Of a stretch of 32,014 nt of DNA, positions 6,704 to 13,414 are shown piece by piece. Origin of the DNA: a virus. Below the pieces are notes generated by a model. That model made no database searches, was not told where the DNA came from, and worked only from the letters and a program-made list of their open reading frames with translations. The DNA lies in IMG/VR virus record IMGVR_UViG_3300046747_000131, positions 1 through 32,014 of that record. One strand, 5' to 3'. A program made the position numbers and the translations under genes. The stretch's first letter is position 1. Each line of letters begins with the position of its first letter.

Positions 6704-7101
6704 GCCCCGTGTGTTTCACGTGCGGGCAACCGGCCGAGCTCGGGATCACGGCGCACACGCTCGGTGTGATCCCGCTATGCCTCGAGTGCGCGTCGAGGAT
6801 GGCCGTCGAGGAAAGCTTGCCGAGCCTCGCCGCGGCCGTCGAGCACTACAAAGCCACCCGGTTGCCACCGACGCCACCCGGCATGTTCGCGGTTCGCATA
6901 CGGCCCGGCGTCGAGCGCGACGAGGCCGGCCGGTGGCGGCCGATCTGCCACGTCACCGACCCCACCGGCACGGTGCACGAGTACCCCGGCGAGTGGCTCG
7001 AGGGTGACGGGGCCGAGCACCGGGCCGAGGCGATCGCGCGTGAATACGCCGCCGTGATTCGACACGAGCTTGCGTTGCTTGCCGGGTTCCGCGGCGAGTA
7101 G
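6700..7101 (+). CDS. Zinc-ribbon protein of unknown function
   Basis: 133 residues, GTG at 6700 overlapping the previous TGA. The first 30 residues hold a CxxC pair (CFTCGQ, C5/C8) and a second pair (CLEC, C27/C30), a classical treble-clef or zinc-ribbon spacing. A helix follows (ESLPSLAAAVEHYKATR), then a beta-rich part (FAVRIRPGVERDEAGRWRPICHV) and a helical end. It is the last gene of the parA operon, and its TAG stop is formed by the first box of array D. Confidence 0.72.
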   Translation: MSPVCFTCGQPAELGITAHTLGVIPLCLECASRMAVEESLPSLAAAVEHYKATRLPPTPPGMFAVRIRPGVERDEAGRWRPICHVTDPTGTVHEYPGEWLEGDGAEHRAEAIAREYAAVIRHELALLAGFRGE

Positions 7102-7135
7102 TGCACCGGTGCACCCGTGCACTAGTCCACCGGTG
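7096..7135. repeat. Box array D: five tandem 8-bp boxes between convergent genes
   Basis: Boxes in order: GAGTAGTG, CACCGGTG, CACCCGTG, CACTAGTC, CACCGGTG. A sixth, AACCGCTC at 7136-7143, is too degenerate to count. The array includes the stop codons of both converging genes (7101 and 7122), so the boxes double as coding sequence for the last residues of each. Confidence 0.87.
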
Positions 7136-7367
7136 AACCGCTCGACGCCGACACGAGGGTGCGGCCCTCGGCCTCGAGCTCGTCGACCAGGCCGGCGAGA
7201 TCGGGATCGGCGTCGACGGCGATATGTCGCTCGAACGCGGTTGCCTCGTCGCGCACGACGAGCACGCGGCGGCCTGCTCGATCCCGGTACACGGCGACGT
7301 CGCCGCGCTCGACGGCGGCACGCGCGCGCCGCTCCCGTTTCGTTGTACGTGGCGATCGCTTGCTCAT
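7122..7367 (-). CDS. Small basic protein, unknown function
   Basis: 81 residues from the ATG at 7367; a longer reading to 7448 is possible but its N-terminus is Arg/Pro-rich and looks like upstream DNA. The chain starts with a strongly basic segment (KRSPRTTKRERRARAAVERG), continues with short strands (VAVYRDRAGRRVLVVRDE) and ends with an acidic helix. This could be a small DNA-binding or toxin-antitoxin-type protein, but no family is recognised. It is a lone minus-strand gene, divergent from the next gene and ending inside array D. Confidence 0.6.
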   Translation of the reverse strand: MSKRSPRTTKRERRARAAVERGDVAVYRDRAGRRVLVVRDEATAFERHIAVDADPDLAGLVDELEAEGRTLVSASSGSPVD

Positions 7368-7634
7368 ATGACCGGCCGTGAGCTTACCCCACGCACTCGA
7401 GGCCGGCCGGCGTCGAATTCGGCCCGACGGATCGCCGACGATCGCCAACTTGTGACGATATGGGGCAGTGACACCACGTAAAAACCGAAGGGTTTCGTGA
7501 GGCCGCGTTGCCGCAAAGTTGCGCGCACTGTGCGGGCTAGCGTAGTTGTTCCCGCACGACGCAAACCAACTAGACGGAAAAGGAAAAGCCGGTGGGTCAT
7601 AGGGCCACGAACCCTCGCCACCGGCTCAACCAGG
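7368..7634. promoter_or_regulatory. Divergent intergenic region with a long hairpin
   Basis: About 270 bases between two divergent starts. It is locally less GC-rich than the genes (for example GTAAAAACCGAAGG near 7480 and GACGGAAAAGGAAAAG near 7573), consistent with promoters. It contains GCAAACCAACT at 7561-7571, which recurs at 8801-8811 ahead of another gene. The hairpin at 7587-7626 closes the region just before the next start. Confidence 0.45.
7587..7626 (+). other. 40-base hairpin with an internal second stem
   Basis: AGCCGGTGG at 7587-7595 pairs perfectly with CCACCGGCT at 7618-7626; inside, AGGG at 7601-7604 can pair with CCCT at 7612-7615. There is no U run after it, so it is not a standard terminator. 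It ends eight bases before the proposed ATG at 7635 and might cover the ribosome site or belong to a small RNA. Confidence 0.55.
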
Positions 7635-8148
7635 ATGCCGCAACCTATTACGGGTAGCGTGCACGCGCAACATTCTTGCGCGCTCACGACGCCGCCAAAA
7701 ATACCGACGACGCTCGACGCGCGCTTGCGCGCTTTCTATGCCGAGCACGACGCCGCCAACCCGTGCCGCCTATCGGTGCCCGAACTCGCCGCACAGTTCG
7801 CGCCGGGGTGCAAACCGGCGAACGGCGAACGGGAGATCCTCCGCGCTCACGGCCGGATCCGTCGCACGCACCGCGATCAGTTTCACGAACGCCGCCAGTG
7901 CTACGGCCGCGCACCCGTTGCGACGGCCCGGTGGTGGACAAAAGATCCGGGGTGTAGTGGGCGATCGGTCGTTACGTCATCGAGCGAGGTTGATCTCCGA
8001 ACTGGACAGATCGATCAAACGGCAAGTGCAGATCGCGCGTGCGCGCGGCCCGTTGCCCCTCGATCTACTCGCCGGGTTGAGAAACGAGAACCGAGCGGCT
8101 CGGGAGGGCCGGGGTTTCCTCGCCGCCGCGCGGTGCCGCACGGGGTAA
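7635..8148 (+). CDS. Unidentified protein whose reading frame appears to change near 7950
   Basis: From the ATG at 7635 the frame reads natural-looking protein (LDARLRAFYAEHDAANPC, LSVPELAAQFAPG, then QCYGRAPVATARWWTKDP) to about 7949. Beyond it the same frame turns into Ser/Arg/Pro-rich sequence of low quality, while the frame one base further on gives a convincing helical protein (SLRHRARLISELDRSIKRQV, then LDLLAGLRNENRAAREG) ending at TAA 8146-8148. The switch falls on GGGG at 7949-7952, and skipping one G would give '...KDPGVVGDRSL...'. So this may be one 170-residue gene with a +1 frameshift or indel, or two genes (the second from GTG 7957). The first frame stays open to 8711, so a single 358-residue gene is another reading. 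Confidence 0.4.
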
Positions 8149-8177
8149 CGAATCCTCGACTGCTCGAGGTTGCCCCG

Positions 8178-8711
8178 GTGTCGCTCGAGGGGCTCGCCGC
8201 GGTGCACGCGCGGTACCCGGTGGCGTTCGACGAGCTCGCCGACGAGCTACGCCGCGAGCGCTATCACGAGCACCCGCTCGAGGCGTGCCGGGCCGTGCGC
8301 ACCCTCGGGGTGCGCGACACCGACACCCCGTTGCGCTTGCTACGGCACCTCATGAGGCAAGCGCTCGAGGGTGACTTGCTATGCGACGCACCCGACGACG
8401 GGGCCGCCACCGTCGAGGCCGAGCAGGCCGCACGACTCGCGTACGCGTGGGATCCTGACAACCCGTTGACACACTGGCCGGACGAATTGCACCTCGCCGG
8501 TGCACCTCGGCCGCCACCCCGGCCGCCGTCGGCCGAACAACTCGAGGCGCGTCGGCAAGCTCGTGAGCGTCGCGAACTCGAGCGGATCGAACTCGAGGCG
8601 ATAGCGCGAACCTGCCCACCGAGGCCGACGGATCCCGCTATTGGGGCCGCGTTTCTCGCCGCGCTCGAGGAGCGGGAACGAAACAAAAAAATGTGCGGTT
8701 CACCTGGTTAG
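8178..8711 (+). CDS. Unidentified Glu/Arg-rich helical protein
   Basis: 177 residues from the GTG at 8178 (GAGG nine bases upstream). Good coding quality throughout: 'LAAVHARYPVAFDELADELRR', 'CRAVRTLGVRDTDTPLRLLRHLMRQALEGDLL', a Pro-rich hinge (RPPPRPPSAEQLEARRQA) and a long charged helix, probably coiled coil, near the end. The middle part could be a winged-helix-like unit, but no motif is decisive. It could be the C-terminal part of a longer protein, because the frame is open upstream as far as 7635. The TAG stop lies in the AGGTAGTACC element. Confidence 0.62.
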   Translation: MSLEGLAAVHARYPVAFDELADELRRERYHEHPLEACRAVRTLGVRDTDTPLRLLRHLMRQALEGDLLCDAPDDGAATVEAEQAARLAYAWDPDNPLTHWPDELHLAGAPRPPPRPPSAEQLEARRQARERRELERIELEAIARTCPPRPTDPAIGAAFLAALEERERNKKMCGSPG

Positions 8712-8722
8712 GTAGTACCGCG
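8699..8722. repeat. Copy 2 of the AGGTAGTACC element, at a gene end
   Basis: Core AGGTAGTACC at 8710-8719, preceded by CCTGGTT. The TAG of the core is the stop codon of the upstream gene (8709-8711). Bases after the core (GCGCGG) match the copy at 29940-29965. The core is a near palindrome, GGTA-G-TACC. Confidence 0.7.
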
Positions 8723-8827
8723 CGGAAAAAGCGCGGCGAGCGGCATACCACGCGGCGTTATAACGTAGCGTGGTGTCCGCGGCTCGGTTTAGAACGTGGT
8801 GCAAACCAACTCAAATAGGGGGGCACC
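8712..8827 (+). promoter_or_regulatory. Intergenic region with two stem-loops
   Basis: Stem-loop 1: CCGCGC (8718-8723), loop GGAAAAA, GCGCGG (8731-8736). Stem-loop 2: ACCACGC (8747-8753) with GCGTGGT (8768-8774), whose loop holds the perfect palindrome CGTTATAACG (8756-8765). The TATAAC in the centre could serve as a -10 box. GCAAACCAACT at 8801-8811 repeats the sequence at 7561-7571. This could be the terminator of one gene followed by the promoter and operator of the next. Confidence 0.55.
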
Positions 8828-9139
8828 ATGTCTGCACTCGCAAAAAAGGCTCGAACGACGTACCCGGATCACGACTACGCCGACGATCACCGACTACTCA
8901 AGGCACGCGCTCAACTACCGGCACGCCGCAAGTTGCGAGACGCGGCCGAGATCCGGCCGTGCGGCGAGGTTGCTTGCGAACGGATCCGCGAGTTCGCGTG
9001 GGACGTCGGGGCCGAGCTACGCGAGGAGCAACCTAACCGATGGATGGCGCCGATCGCGCGTGAGGTGCCCGCGTTTGGACGCCGGCCGAGCGACGTCGAG
9101 CGATCAAGGCGTACAAAACTCGCGGCGAGCGGCCGGTAA
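8828..9139 (+). CDS. Unidentified 103-residue protein
   Basis: ATG at 8828 with GGGGGG starting ten bases upstream. Sequence is charged and helical (LLKARAQLPARRKLRDAAE, ERIREFAWDVGAELREEQ) and ends 'APIAREVPAFGRR...' before a low-complexity Ser/Arg tail. From about 9067 a different frame carries a clear HTH (next feature), so the last 20 residues of this gene may be spurious, with the real product running on into that frame. I recognise no family for the first 80 residues. Confidence 0.6.
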   Translation: MSALAKKARTTYPDHDYADDHRLLKARAQLPARRKLRDAAEIRPCGEVACERIREFAWDVGAELREEQPNRWMAPIAREVPAFGRRPSDVERSRRTKLAASGR

Positions 9140-9471
9140 AGGAGATCGCCGCCGAGCACGGGGTATCGCAACCGGTGCTCTATTACTGGTTGAAACGCGA
9201 GGCCGACGGCACCCTCGACACGACACCGGGTAAGACTCGCAAGGCACCGTCGACGGCGATCACGGCCTCGAGCCCGGCACCGATCGAACGCCGCCGCGGT
9301 GAACAACTCGAGCTCGAACGCCTCGAGCCGATCGTGATCACCTCGACAACCAGGTCGGCGGCACCGCTCTCGCCTTCGGAACACGACGAGCTCGTGTTAC
9401 TACGGGTTGAGGTGCGTCGGTTGCGGCGCGCGTTGCTCGCGTATGCCGAGCTCGAGGAGGGGCCGCCGTGA
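9064..9471 (+). CDS. Helix-turn-helix protein without a normal start codon
   Basis: The open frame begins after a TGA at 9061 and runs to TGA 9469-9471. It reads 'VWTPAERRRAIKAY...', then 'KEIAAEHGVSQPVLYYWLKRE', a textbook HTH of the transposase/Hin-like type (helix 2 'VKEIAAEHG', recognition helix 'SQPVLYYWLKR'). The only standard start in frame is GTG 9175, which would cut the HTH in half, so translation probably enters from the 8828 gene by a -1 shift around 9070, or uses a non-standard start, or the sequence has an indel. The remainder has a Ser/Thr/Pro linker and a C-terminal leucine-rich coiled coil (DELVLLRVEVRRLRRALLAY), suggesting a dimeric DNA-binding regulator. It ends with a GTGA overlap onto the next gene. 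Confidence 0.55.
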   Translation, partial: GARVWTPAERRRAIKAYKTRGERPVKEIAAEHGVSQPVLYYWLKREADGTLDTTPGKTRKAPSTAITASSPAPIERRRGEQLELERLEPIVITSTTRSAAPLSPSEHDELVLLRVEVRRLRRALLAYAELEEGPP

Positions 9472-9824
9472 CACGAGACGAACACAACGACGCGATCACC
9501 GCGCTCGCCGGCAAGCTAACGCGCGTGGTCGACGAGGCGCGTATCGAGTGGTTCGAGCAGTACGGCGGCCTCACCGGGTTCGACATGCTCGAGGCCGCGG
9601 CGTTTACCCGCGCGCTCGTTGGCTCGATCGTCGCCATGTACCGACGCGCGCACGGCACCCGGCCGGCGTTCGAGCACCTCGTGAGATCGATCGAAAACTA
9701 CCCGGCGTTTGCCACCGTCGAGGCCGCCATGTTGTACGGGGTGCCGATCGTGCCGGTGTCGGCCGAGGTGTTCGACGAGCTCGAGGCACGCGGCCGGGGT
9801 GCGCCGCGCGGGCCGGTTCACTAG
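9468..9824 (+). CDS. Unidentified 118-residue helical protein
   Basis: GTG at 9468 overlaps the HTH gene stop. Mostly alpha-helical: 'DEHNDAITALAGKLTRVVDEAR', 'FDMLEAAAFTRALVGSIVAMYRR', 'FEHLVRSIENYPAFATVEAAM'. A moderately hydrophobic segment near residues 45-65 is not strong enough to be a membrane helix. Coupled to an HTH gene, it could be a partner protein, but nothing identifies it. It is the last plus-strand gene; its stop TAG is within box array E. Confidence 0.65.
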   Translation: MTRDEHNDAITALAGKLTRVVDEARIEWFEQYGGLTGFDMLEAAAFTRALVGSIVAMYRRAHGTRPAFEHLVRSIENYPAFATVEAAMLYGVPIVPVSAEVFDELEARGRGAPRGPVH

Positions 9825-9874
9825 TGGACTAGTCCACCGGTGCACTAGTGGACGGGTGCACCGGTGGACTGTCG
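9811..9874. repeat. Box array E: eight 8-bp boxes at the convergent boundary
   Basis: Boxes in order: GGCCGGTT (degenerate), CACTAGTG, GACTAGTC, CACCGGTG, CACTAGTG, GACGGGTG, CACCGGTG, GACTGTCG (degenerate). The six core boxes run 9819-9866 without spacing. It is the longest array and sits between the last plus-strand gene and the end of the whole minus-strand virion operon, where no promoter is needed. About 45 bases of AT-richer sequence follow to the hydrolase stop at 9920; I see no clear terminator there. Confidence 0.9.
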
Positions 9875-9919
9875 AAATAGGCTAGAAAACAAGGCCGGTA
9901 CGAGCTCGAGCGGCGCGGG

Positions 9920-11236
9920 TTACGGCTCGCCGCCGTCGTCAAACGGCCTCATGATCCGGCGTTGCGGCCGTGCCTTGCGAAAGCGGTGCACGGCGAGCCC
10001 GATCAGGATCGCGACGAGTACAGGGGGAATCGTCACGAGCACGTAATCTTGCCATCGCCAATTCGTCGGCGTCGGAAACACCGACGCGGGCCGAGCGCGT
10101 GCGTGCCACTGCCCGACCATCGTGCCGCCGAACGTCGTAAGGTTCGCCGGCTCGATCGAGGCCGTGCTCGTGTCGTACACGTGGCAAAAGCTATTGTTCG
10201 AGCACTTGGCATTACTCAAGTCGTTGTCATCCCACGACCAGGAAAGCCACCCGATCCCGTTTTGCTCGGCCACGTGGATCACGCGCTCGGGAGTGATCAA
10301 CGTCGGCGACGGCCCTATGTTGCGGCCGGGGCCGAACTCACCGACGACGACGGCGAGCCCGGTGCCGTGTAGTGCGGCGAGCGTCGGCGCGAGATCATGT
10401 TGACCGTTCCAAGCTGGCGGCACCCCACCGGCCGTATCGTTCCAGTTGCCGTAAACGTGCACGTCGAACAGTGTGTTCTGCTCGACGTCGGCGGCGAACA
10501 CTGCGCGGCCGTGGTTGATAATCGCCGTCGCATTTTGCCCGCACCCGGGAGCGTCAACCATGATCGCGCCGTGCCACCCGGCCGCGCGGATCCTCGGTAT
10601 CGCCGACACATACGCGTCGCGCCACTTGATCGGATCGTCACCCCACTCATTCGCGATGTTGAGGATCATGAGCCGCTCGATCTGAGCGTACTTTTTCGCG
10701 TCTCTTACCCACCGATTGACCATCGTCTCAAACGAGCCCGAGTCTGATTTACAGGTACCATCCCAATACCCCGGCACGGCGACGGCCCTACCGAACGTGG
10801 TCGATCCTCCGATGTTTGGCGATTGCATGTCTGCAATAGTCCGATCGGGATCGTTTGAAAAATGCACGAGCCAACGAGTCGTGTTTGACGCGGTGTGGCC
10901 TAATCCTTGGGCCCAGTTATCCTGATGTGTTTTATTCGTTCCGCGTGGCCGAAACTCGACGCCGTTGCCGTCGAACAACTCGGTACCGACGACATAGAAC
11001 CCTTGCCCCTTACTCGCGGGAGGCCGGTTTGACGTCGGTGGCGGCCCGGCGTCGACCACGGGTGGCGGCCCGGCGTCGGGCACCGGTACACCGGCGTCGG
11101 CCTCGGGTAGTGCGCCACCGTCGACGACGATGATCGGCGGCCCATCGGGGCACGTGAGCGACACGGTTGCCGTTTGCGCGACGGCGACGAACGCCGGCAC
11201 GAGCACCGCGAGCAGGATCAACGCTAGAGCTTTCAT
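9920..11236 (-). CDS. Secreted, membrane-anchored GH5-type glycoside hydrolase
   Basis: 438 residues from the ATG at 11236 (GAGG eight bases upstream). A signal peptide (1-20, hydrophobic core LALILLAVLVPAFVAVA, cut near AQTA) is followed by a linker with repeated DAG units (about 45-72), a TIM-barrel catalytic domain (about 78-380) and a C-terminal membrane helix (about 399-418) with a basic cytoplasmic tail. GH5 hallmarks: acid/base in 'NIANEWG' (E197), 'DVHVYGNW' (H260, Y262) and nucleophile in 'VVGEFGPG' (E300), plus 'WLSWSW'. Clan GH-A enzymes of this sort cut beta-mannans or cellulose; which one cannot be told. It ends the virion operon, so may act on host surface polysaccharide late in infection or alter the envelope of a lysogen. 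The DAG linker is typical of Polyangia secreted proteins, pointing to acquisition from the host. Confidence 0.82.
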   Translation of the reverse strand: MKALALILLAVLVPAFVAVAQTATVSLTCPDGPPIIVVDGGALPEADAGVPVPDAGPPPVVDAGPPPTSNRPPASKGQGFYVVGTELFDGNGVEFRPRGTNKTHQDNWAQGLGHTASNTTRWLVHFSNDPDRTIADMQSPNIGGSTTFGRAVAVPGYWDGTCKSDSGSFETMVNRWVRDAKKYAQIERLMILNIANEWGDDPIKWRDAYVSAIPRIRAAGWHGAIMVDAPGCGQNATAIINHGRAVFAADVEQNTLFDVHVYGNWNDTAGGVPPAWNGQHDLAPTLAALHGTGLAVVVGEFGPGRNIGPSPTLITPERVIHVAEQNGIGWLSWSWDDNDLSNAKCSNNSFCHVYDTSTASIEPANLTTFGGTMVGQWHARARPASVFPTPTNWRWQDYVLVTIPPVLVAILIGLAVHRFRKARPQRRIMRPFDDGGEP

Positions 11237-11263
11237 TGCGCGCACCTCACTTTCTTGCGTGGA

Positions 11264-12733
11264 CTAAGCAAACGCGCACTGCGCGATCGAGTCGGTGCCG
11301 GCGTAGTTGCGCTCGGCATACCAAAGTGTTCGGCCGTCCGGCGAGAGCGCGATCCCTTGCGTACCGTTCGGCGTTGCACGCGGCAAGCGACGCACCTCGA
11401 CAAAACCCGCGCCGTTCCAAGCGTACACGTCGAGTAACTCTTGATCGTAGATCTCGTGAACGTTGCAGTAAATCAGGCCGTCAACCCACACGAGGCCGTC
11501 GTACCCGGTGCCGGCGCCGTACCCGCCGCTCGAACCCGTGATGGTAAAGGTAAGGGGGTACGCCGCGATCTGATTCCAGTCGGCGTCATACCGGACGATC
11601 TCTTTCGTCGCGTGAAACACGGCCCACCACGTGCCGGCATAGAACGCGAGCGCCTCGGAAAAGCGATCGCCGGGTAGTTGCCGGTGCGTCTGATATGCGA
11701 GCGTGTTTGCGTCGTACTGCACCACGTACGACGTCGCGAGGTTCGCCACGTACTTTGCGGCCGACGCGTACAACACGCCGCCGCGCAGTGCGAGTCCGTT
11801 GATCTGTTGTTTGTCGGTGGGGTTGTCGCCGCTCACGTTGCGCGACGTCACGAGCGCGCCGGCCACGGTGTATTTGTAGATCGTCGACGAGCTCGAGAAC
11901 CATACGTGCACACCGTCGGTAACGATCCCTTGCGCGTCAGCACTAACGCCGGCCACCGTGAACCGCGAGACGAACCGAGGAGCCGGCACCCGCGGAAACG
12001 CCGACGACGGCACCGGGTACGCGCCGGCACCGGGGTAGCGACACACGCCGCGTGTGACGCGCAGATCGTCGATCTTACCCTTGAACCACCGGGGTATCCC
12101 GAAACCGTTTATGGGGCTAAGCAGGCCGACGCGCGCGGCCGTGTTCGGAAAGTTGCCACGCGTGCCCGTCATTGCGGCCGACGCGACGACAACGCCGTTG
12201 ACGCGGGTGCGTGCCGTCGTGCCCTCGACGGTGAGCGCTACGTGCGTCCACGTTGCCACCGGCACCGCGCTCGCCGGGGTGTTGTAATCACAGTTCGTCG
12301 CGCTCCCGGTGCGGACACTCGATCGCAACGAGCCGTCGACGTTCGTCTCAAACAGGATCTCGAACGACGAATAGTTTCCGGCCTGATCCGACACACAAAA
12401 AATAGAGTGATCCGACGCGTGATCGGTGACGTAGATCCACGCCTCGACGGTGAAGTCGGCGACACCGCATAGATCCGCGCGGATGATCTCGAGGTAGTCG
12501 CCGGCCCCGTCGAACGCGATCGAACCGGCTCCGAACTTCGGCCCGGTGGTTGTGATCTGAGCGTCTCCCAAAACCGTCCACGCATACCCGGAGCTGTCAA
12601 CGATCGCCTTTGACGTGTTGGCGCCGTCGCCGTGCAAGAGTACCGACACGCTCGAGTAACTCGGATCGTCGGCGGCGATCGAGGGCCGGCGTGGTGGCGG
12701 CGTTTGCGCGCTCGCGGTGATGCCGGCGATCAC
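11264..12733 (-). CDS. LamG domain plus beta-propeller-like protein, probable receptor-binding or fibre protein
   Basis: 489 residues from a GTG at 12733 that overlaps the preceding stop (GTGTGA). Residues about 20-235 form a LamG/concanavalin-like lectin domain ('SVSVLLHGDGANT', 'FGAGSIAFDGAGDYLEI', 'FTVEAWIYVTD', 'TWTHVALTVEGTTARTRVNG', 'KIDDLRVTRG'). Residues about 250-489 show repeated short strand motifs ('GIVTDGVHVWFSSSSTIYKY', 'LALRGGVLYASAA', 'GLVWVDGLIYC', 'GIALSPDGRTLWYAERN'), as in six-bladed propellers. Such domains bind carbohydrate. Position after the gpI-like and poly-Gly proteins, in the usual place of tail fibres, suggests host recognition. Confidence 0.75.
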   Translation of the reverse strand: MIAGITASAQTPPPRRPSIAADDPSYSSVSVLLHGDGANTSKAIVDSSGYAWTVLGDAQITTTGPKFGAGSIAFDGAGDYLEIIRADLCGVADFTVEAWIYVTDHASDHSIFCVSDQAGNYSSFEILFETNVDGSLRSSVRTGSATNCDYNTPASAVPVATWTHVALTVEGTTARTRVNGVVVASAAMTGTRGNFPNTAARVGLLSPINGFGIPRWFKGKIDDLRVTRGVCRYPGAGAYPVPSSAFPRVPAPRFVSRFTVAGVSADAQGIVTDGVHVWFSSSSTIYKYTVAGALVTSRNVSGDNPTDKQQINGLALRGGVLYASAAKYVANLATSYVVQYDANTLAYQTHRQLPGDRFSEALAFYAGTWWAVFHATKEIVRYDADWNQIAAYPLTFTITGSSGGYGAGTGYDGLVWVDGLIYCNVHEIYDQELLDVYAWNGAGFVEVRRLPRATPNGTQGIALSPDGRTLWYAERNYAGTDSIAQCAFA

Positions 12734-13377
12734 ACTGACACCGTTTGGCCGAGCAGGCGAAACGCGTTGACGGCCACGCGTTTCAACGTGACAACGCCGT
12801 TTTGGGGCACGACGAGCGAGCCACCCGAGGGGGGCAGGATCGACACTCCCGAGCCGGCCACGAACGTTGCGGCACCGGCCCCCCACACGTCGAAGTGTTG
12901 CTCATAGTCGGCCGGCAACGCCTCGCCGGACGCCGGGCCGACGGTGATCGTTTTGCTACTCGTCGCCGTCAAGCGGCGATACTTGTTCACGTCGGCCGCA
13001 AGTACCGTGTACGTGGTGCCGACATGATCGACGACGACGGCGAGCGACGTGCCACCGGGTGCGGCCTCGAGCGCGTCGAGCCGGCCGTCGTACGCCGTGA
13101 GCGTTGAGGCCGTCGTGTCGGCCCGCGAGTCAAGCCCCGTGAGCGCGTCGGTGACGGTGGCACCGGCCGCGGCCGACTCGTTCGATACGTCGTCTGAGCT
13201 CGTCGCGCCGCCGCCGCCGCCGCCACCACCCGCGCCGATCGTAATGTCGGTGCGTAGCGATCCGGGGTTGTCGACCACGGTAACGTCGCCGATGAAATTC
13301 AAGATCTTGCGCGTCGGATCAACCGGTGTGCCGGCCTTGAAAATGCGGTTCAAACCGATCAAGTCGAGCAGACTCAT
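12730..13377 (-). CDS. Tail fibre/tip-like protein with a poly-glycine hinge
   Basis: 215 residues, ATG at 13377, GAGG closely upstream. N-terminal 'FKAGTPVDPTRKILNFIGDVTVVDNPGSLRTDITIG' resembles the small virion attachment sequences found in phage fibres. Eight glycines follow, then a helical, possibly coiled-coil segment (SRADTTASTLTAYDGRLDALEAAP) and a beta-rich C-terminal half (SLAVVVDHVGTTYTVLAADVNKYRRLT...SKTITVG), which looks like the trimeric shaft or tip domain of fibres. Overlaps the next gene by a GTGA. Fibre identity is inference. Confidence 0.65.
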   Translation of the reverse strand: MSLLDLIGLNRIFKAGTPVDPTRKILNFIGDVTVVDNPGSLRTDITIGAGGGGGGGGATSSDDVSNESAAAGATVTDALTGLDSRADTTASTLTAYDGRLDALEAAPGGTSLAVVVDHVGTTYTVLAADVNKYRRLTATSSKTITVGPASGEALPADYEQHFDVWGAGAATFVAGSGVSILPPSGGSLVVPQNGVVTLKRVAVNAFRLLGQTVSV

Positions 13378-13390
13378 AAAACCTCACCGT

Positions 13391-13410
13391 CGACCAGGCT
13401 AGGTAGTACC
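13391..13410. repeat. Copy 3 of the AGGTAGTACC element, in an intergenic gap
   Basis: The full 20 bases match copy 1 except for two positions. It lies in the 37-base gap between two minus-strand genes, 14 to 33 bases upstream of the start at 13377, and read on the minus strand is GGTACTACCTAGCCTGG. This is a fitting place for a promoter or operator. Confidence 0.7.
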
Positions 13411-13414
13411 CGGT

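Noticed and set aside
7587-7626. Possible tRNA
   Set aside because: Only one long hairpin is present; there is no cloverleaf, no T-arm consensus and no acceptor end.
7676-7957. 93-codon frame overlapping the start of the 7635 gene
   Set aside because: Arg/Pro-rich, out of register with the better coding signal, no ribosome site.
13200-13230. GCC/CCG repeat as a microsatellite
   Set aside because: It encodes the poly-Gly hinge of the fibre-like protein and is interrupted as expected for codon drift.
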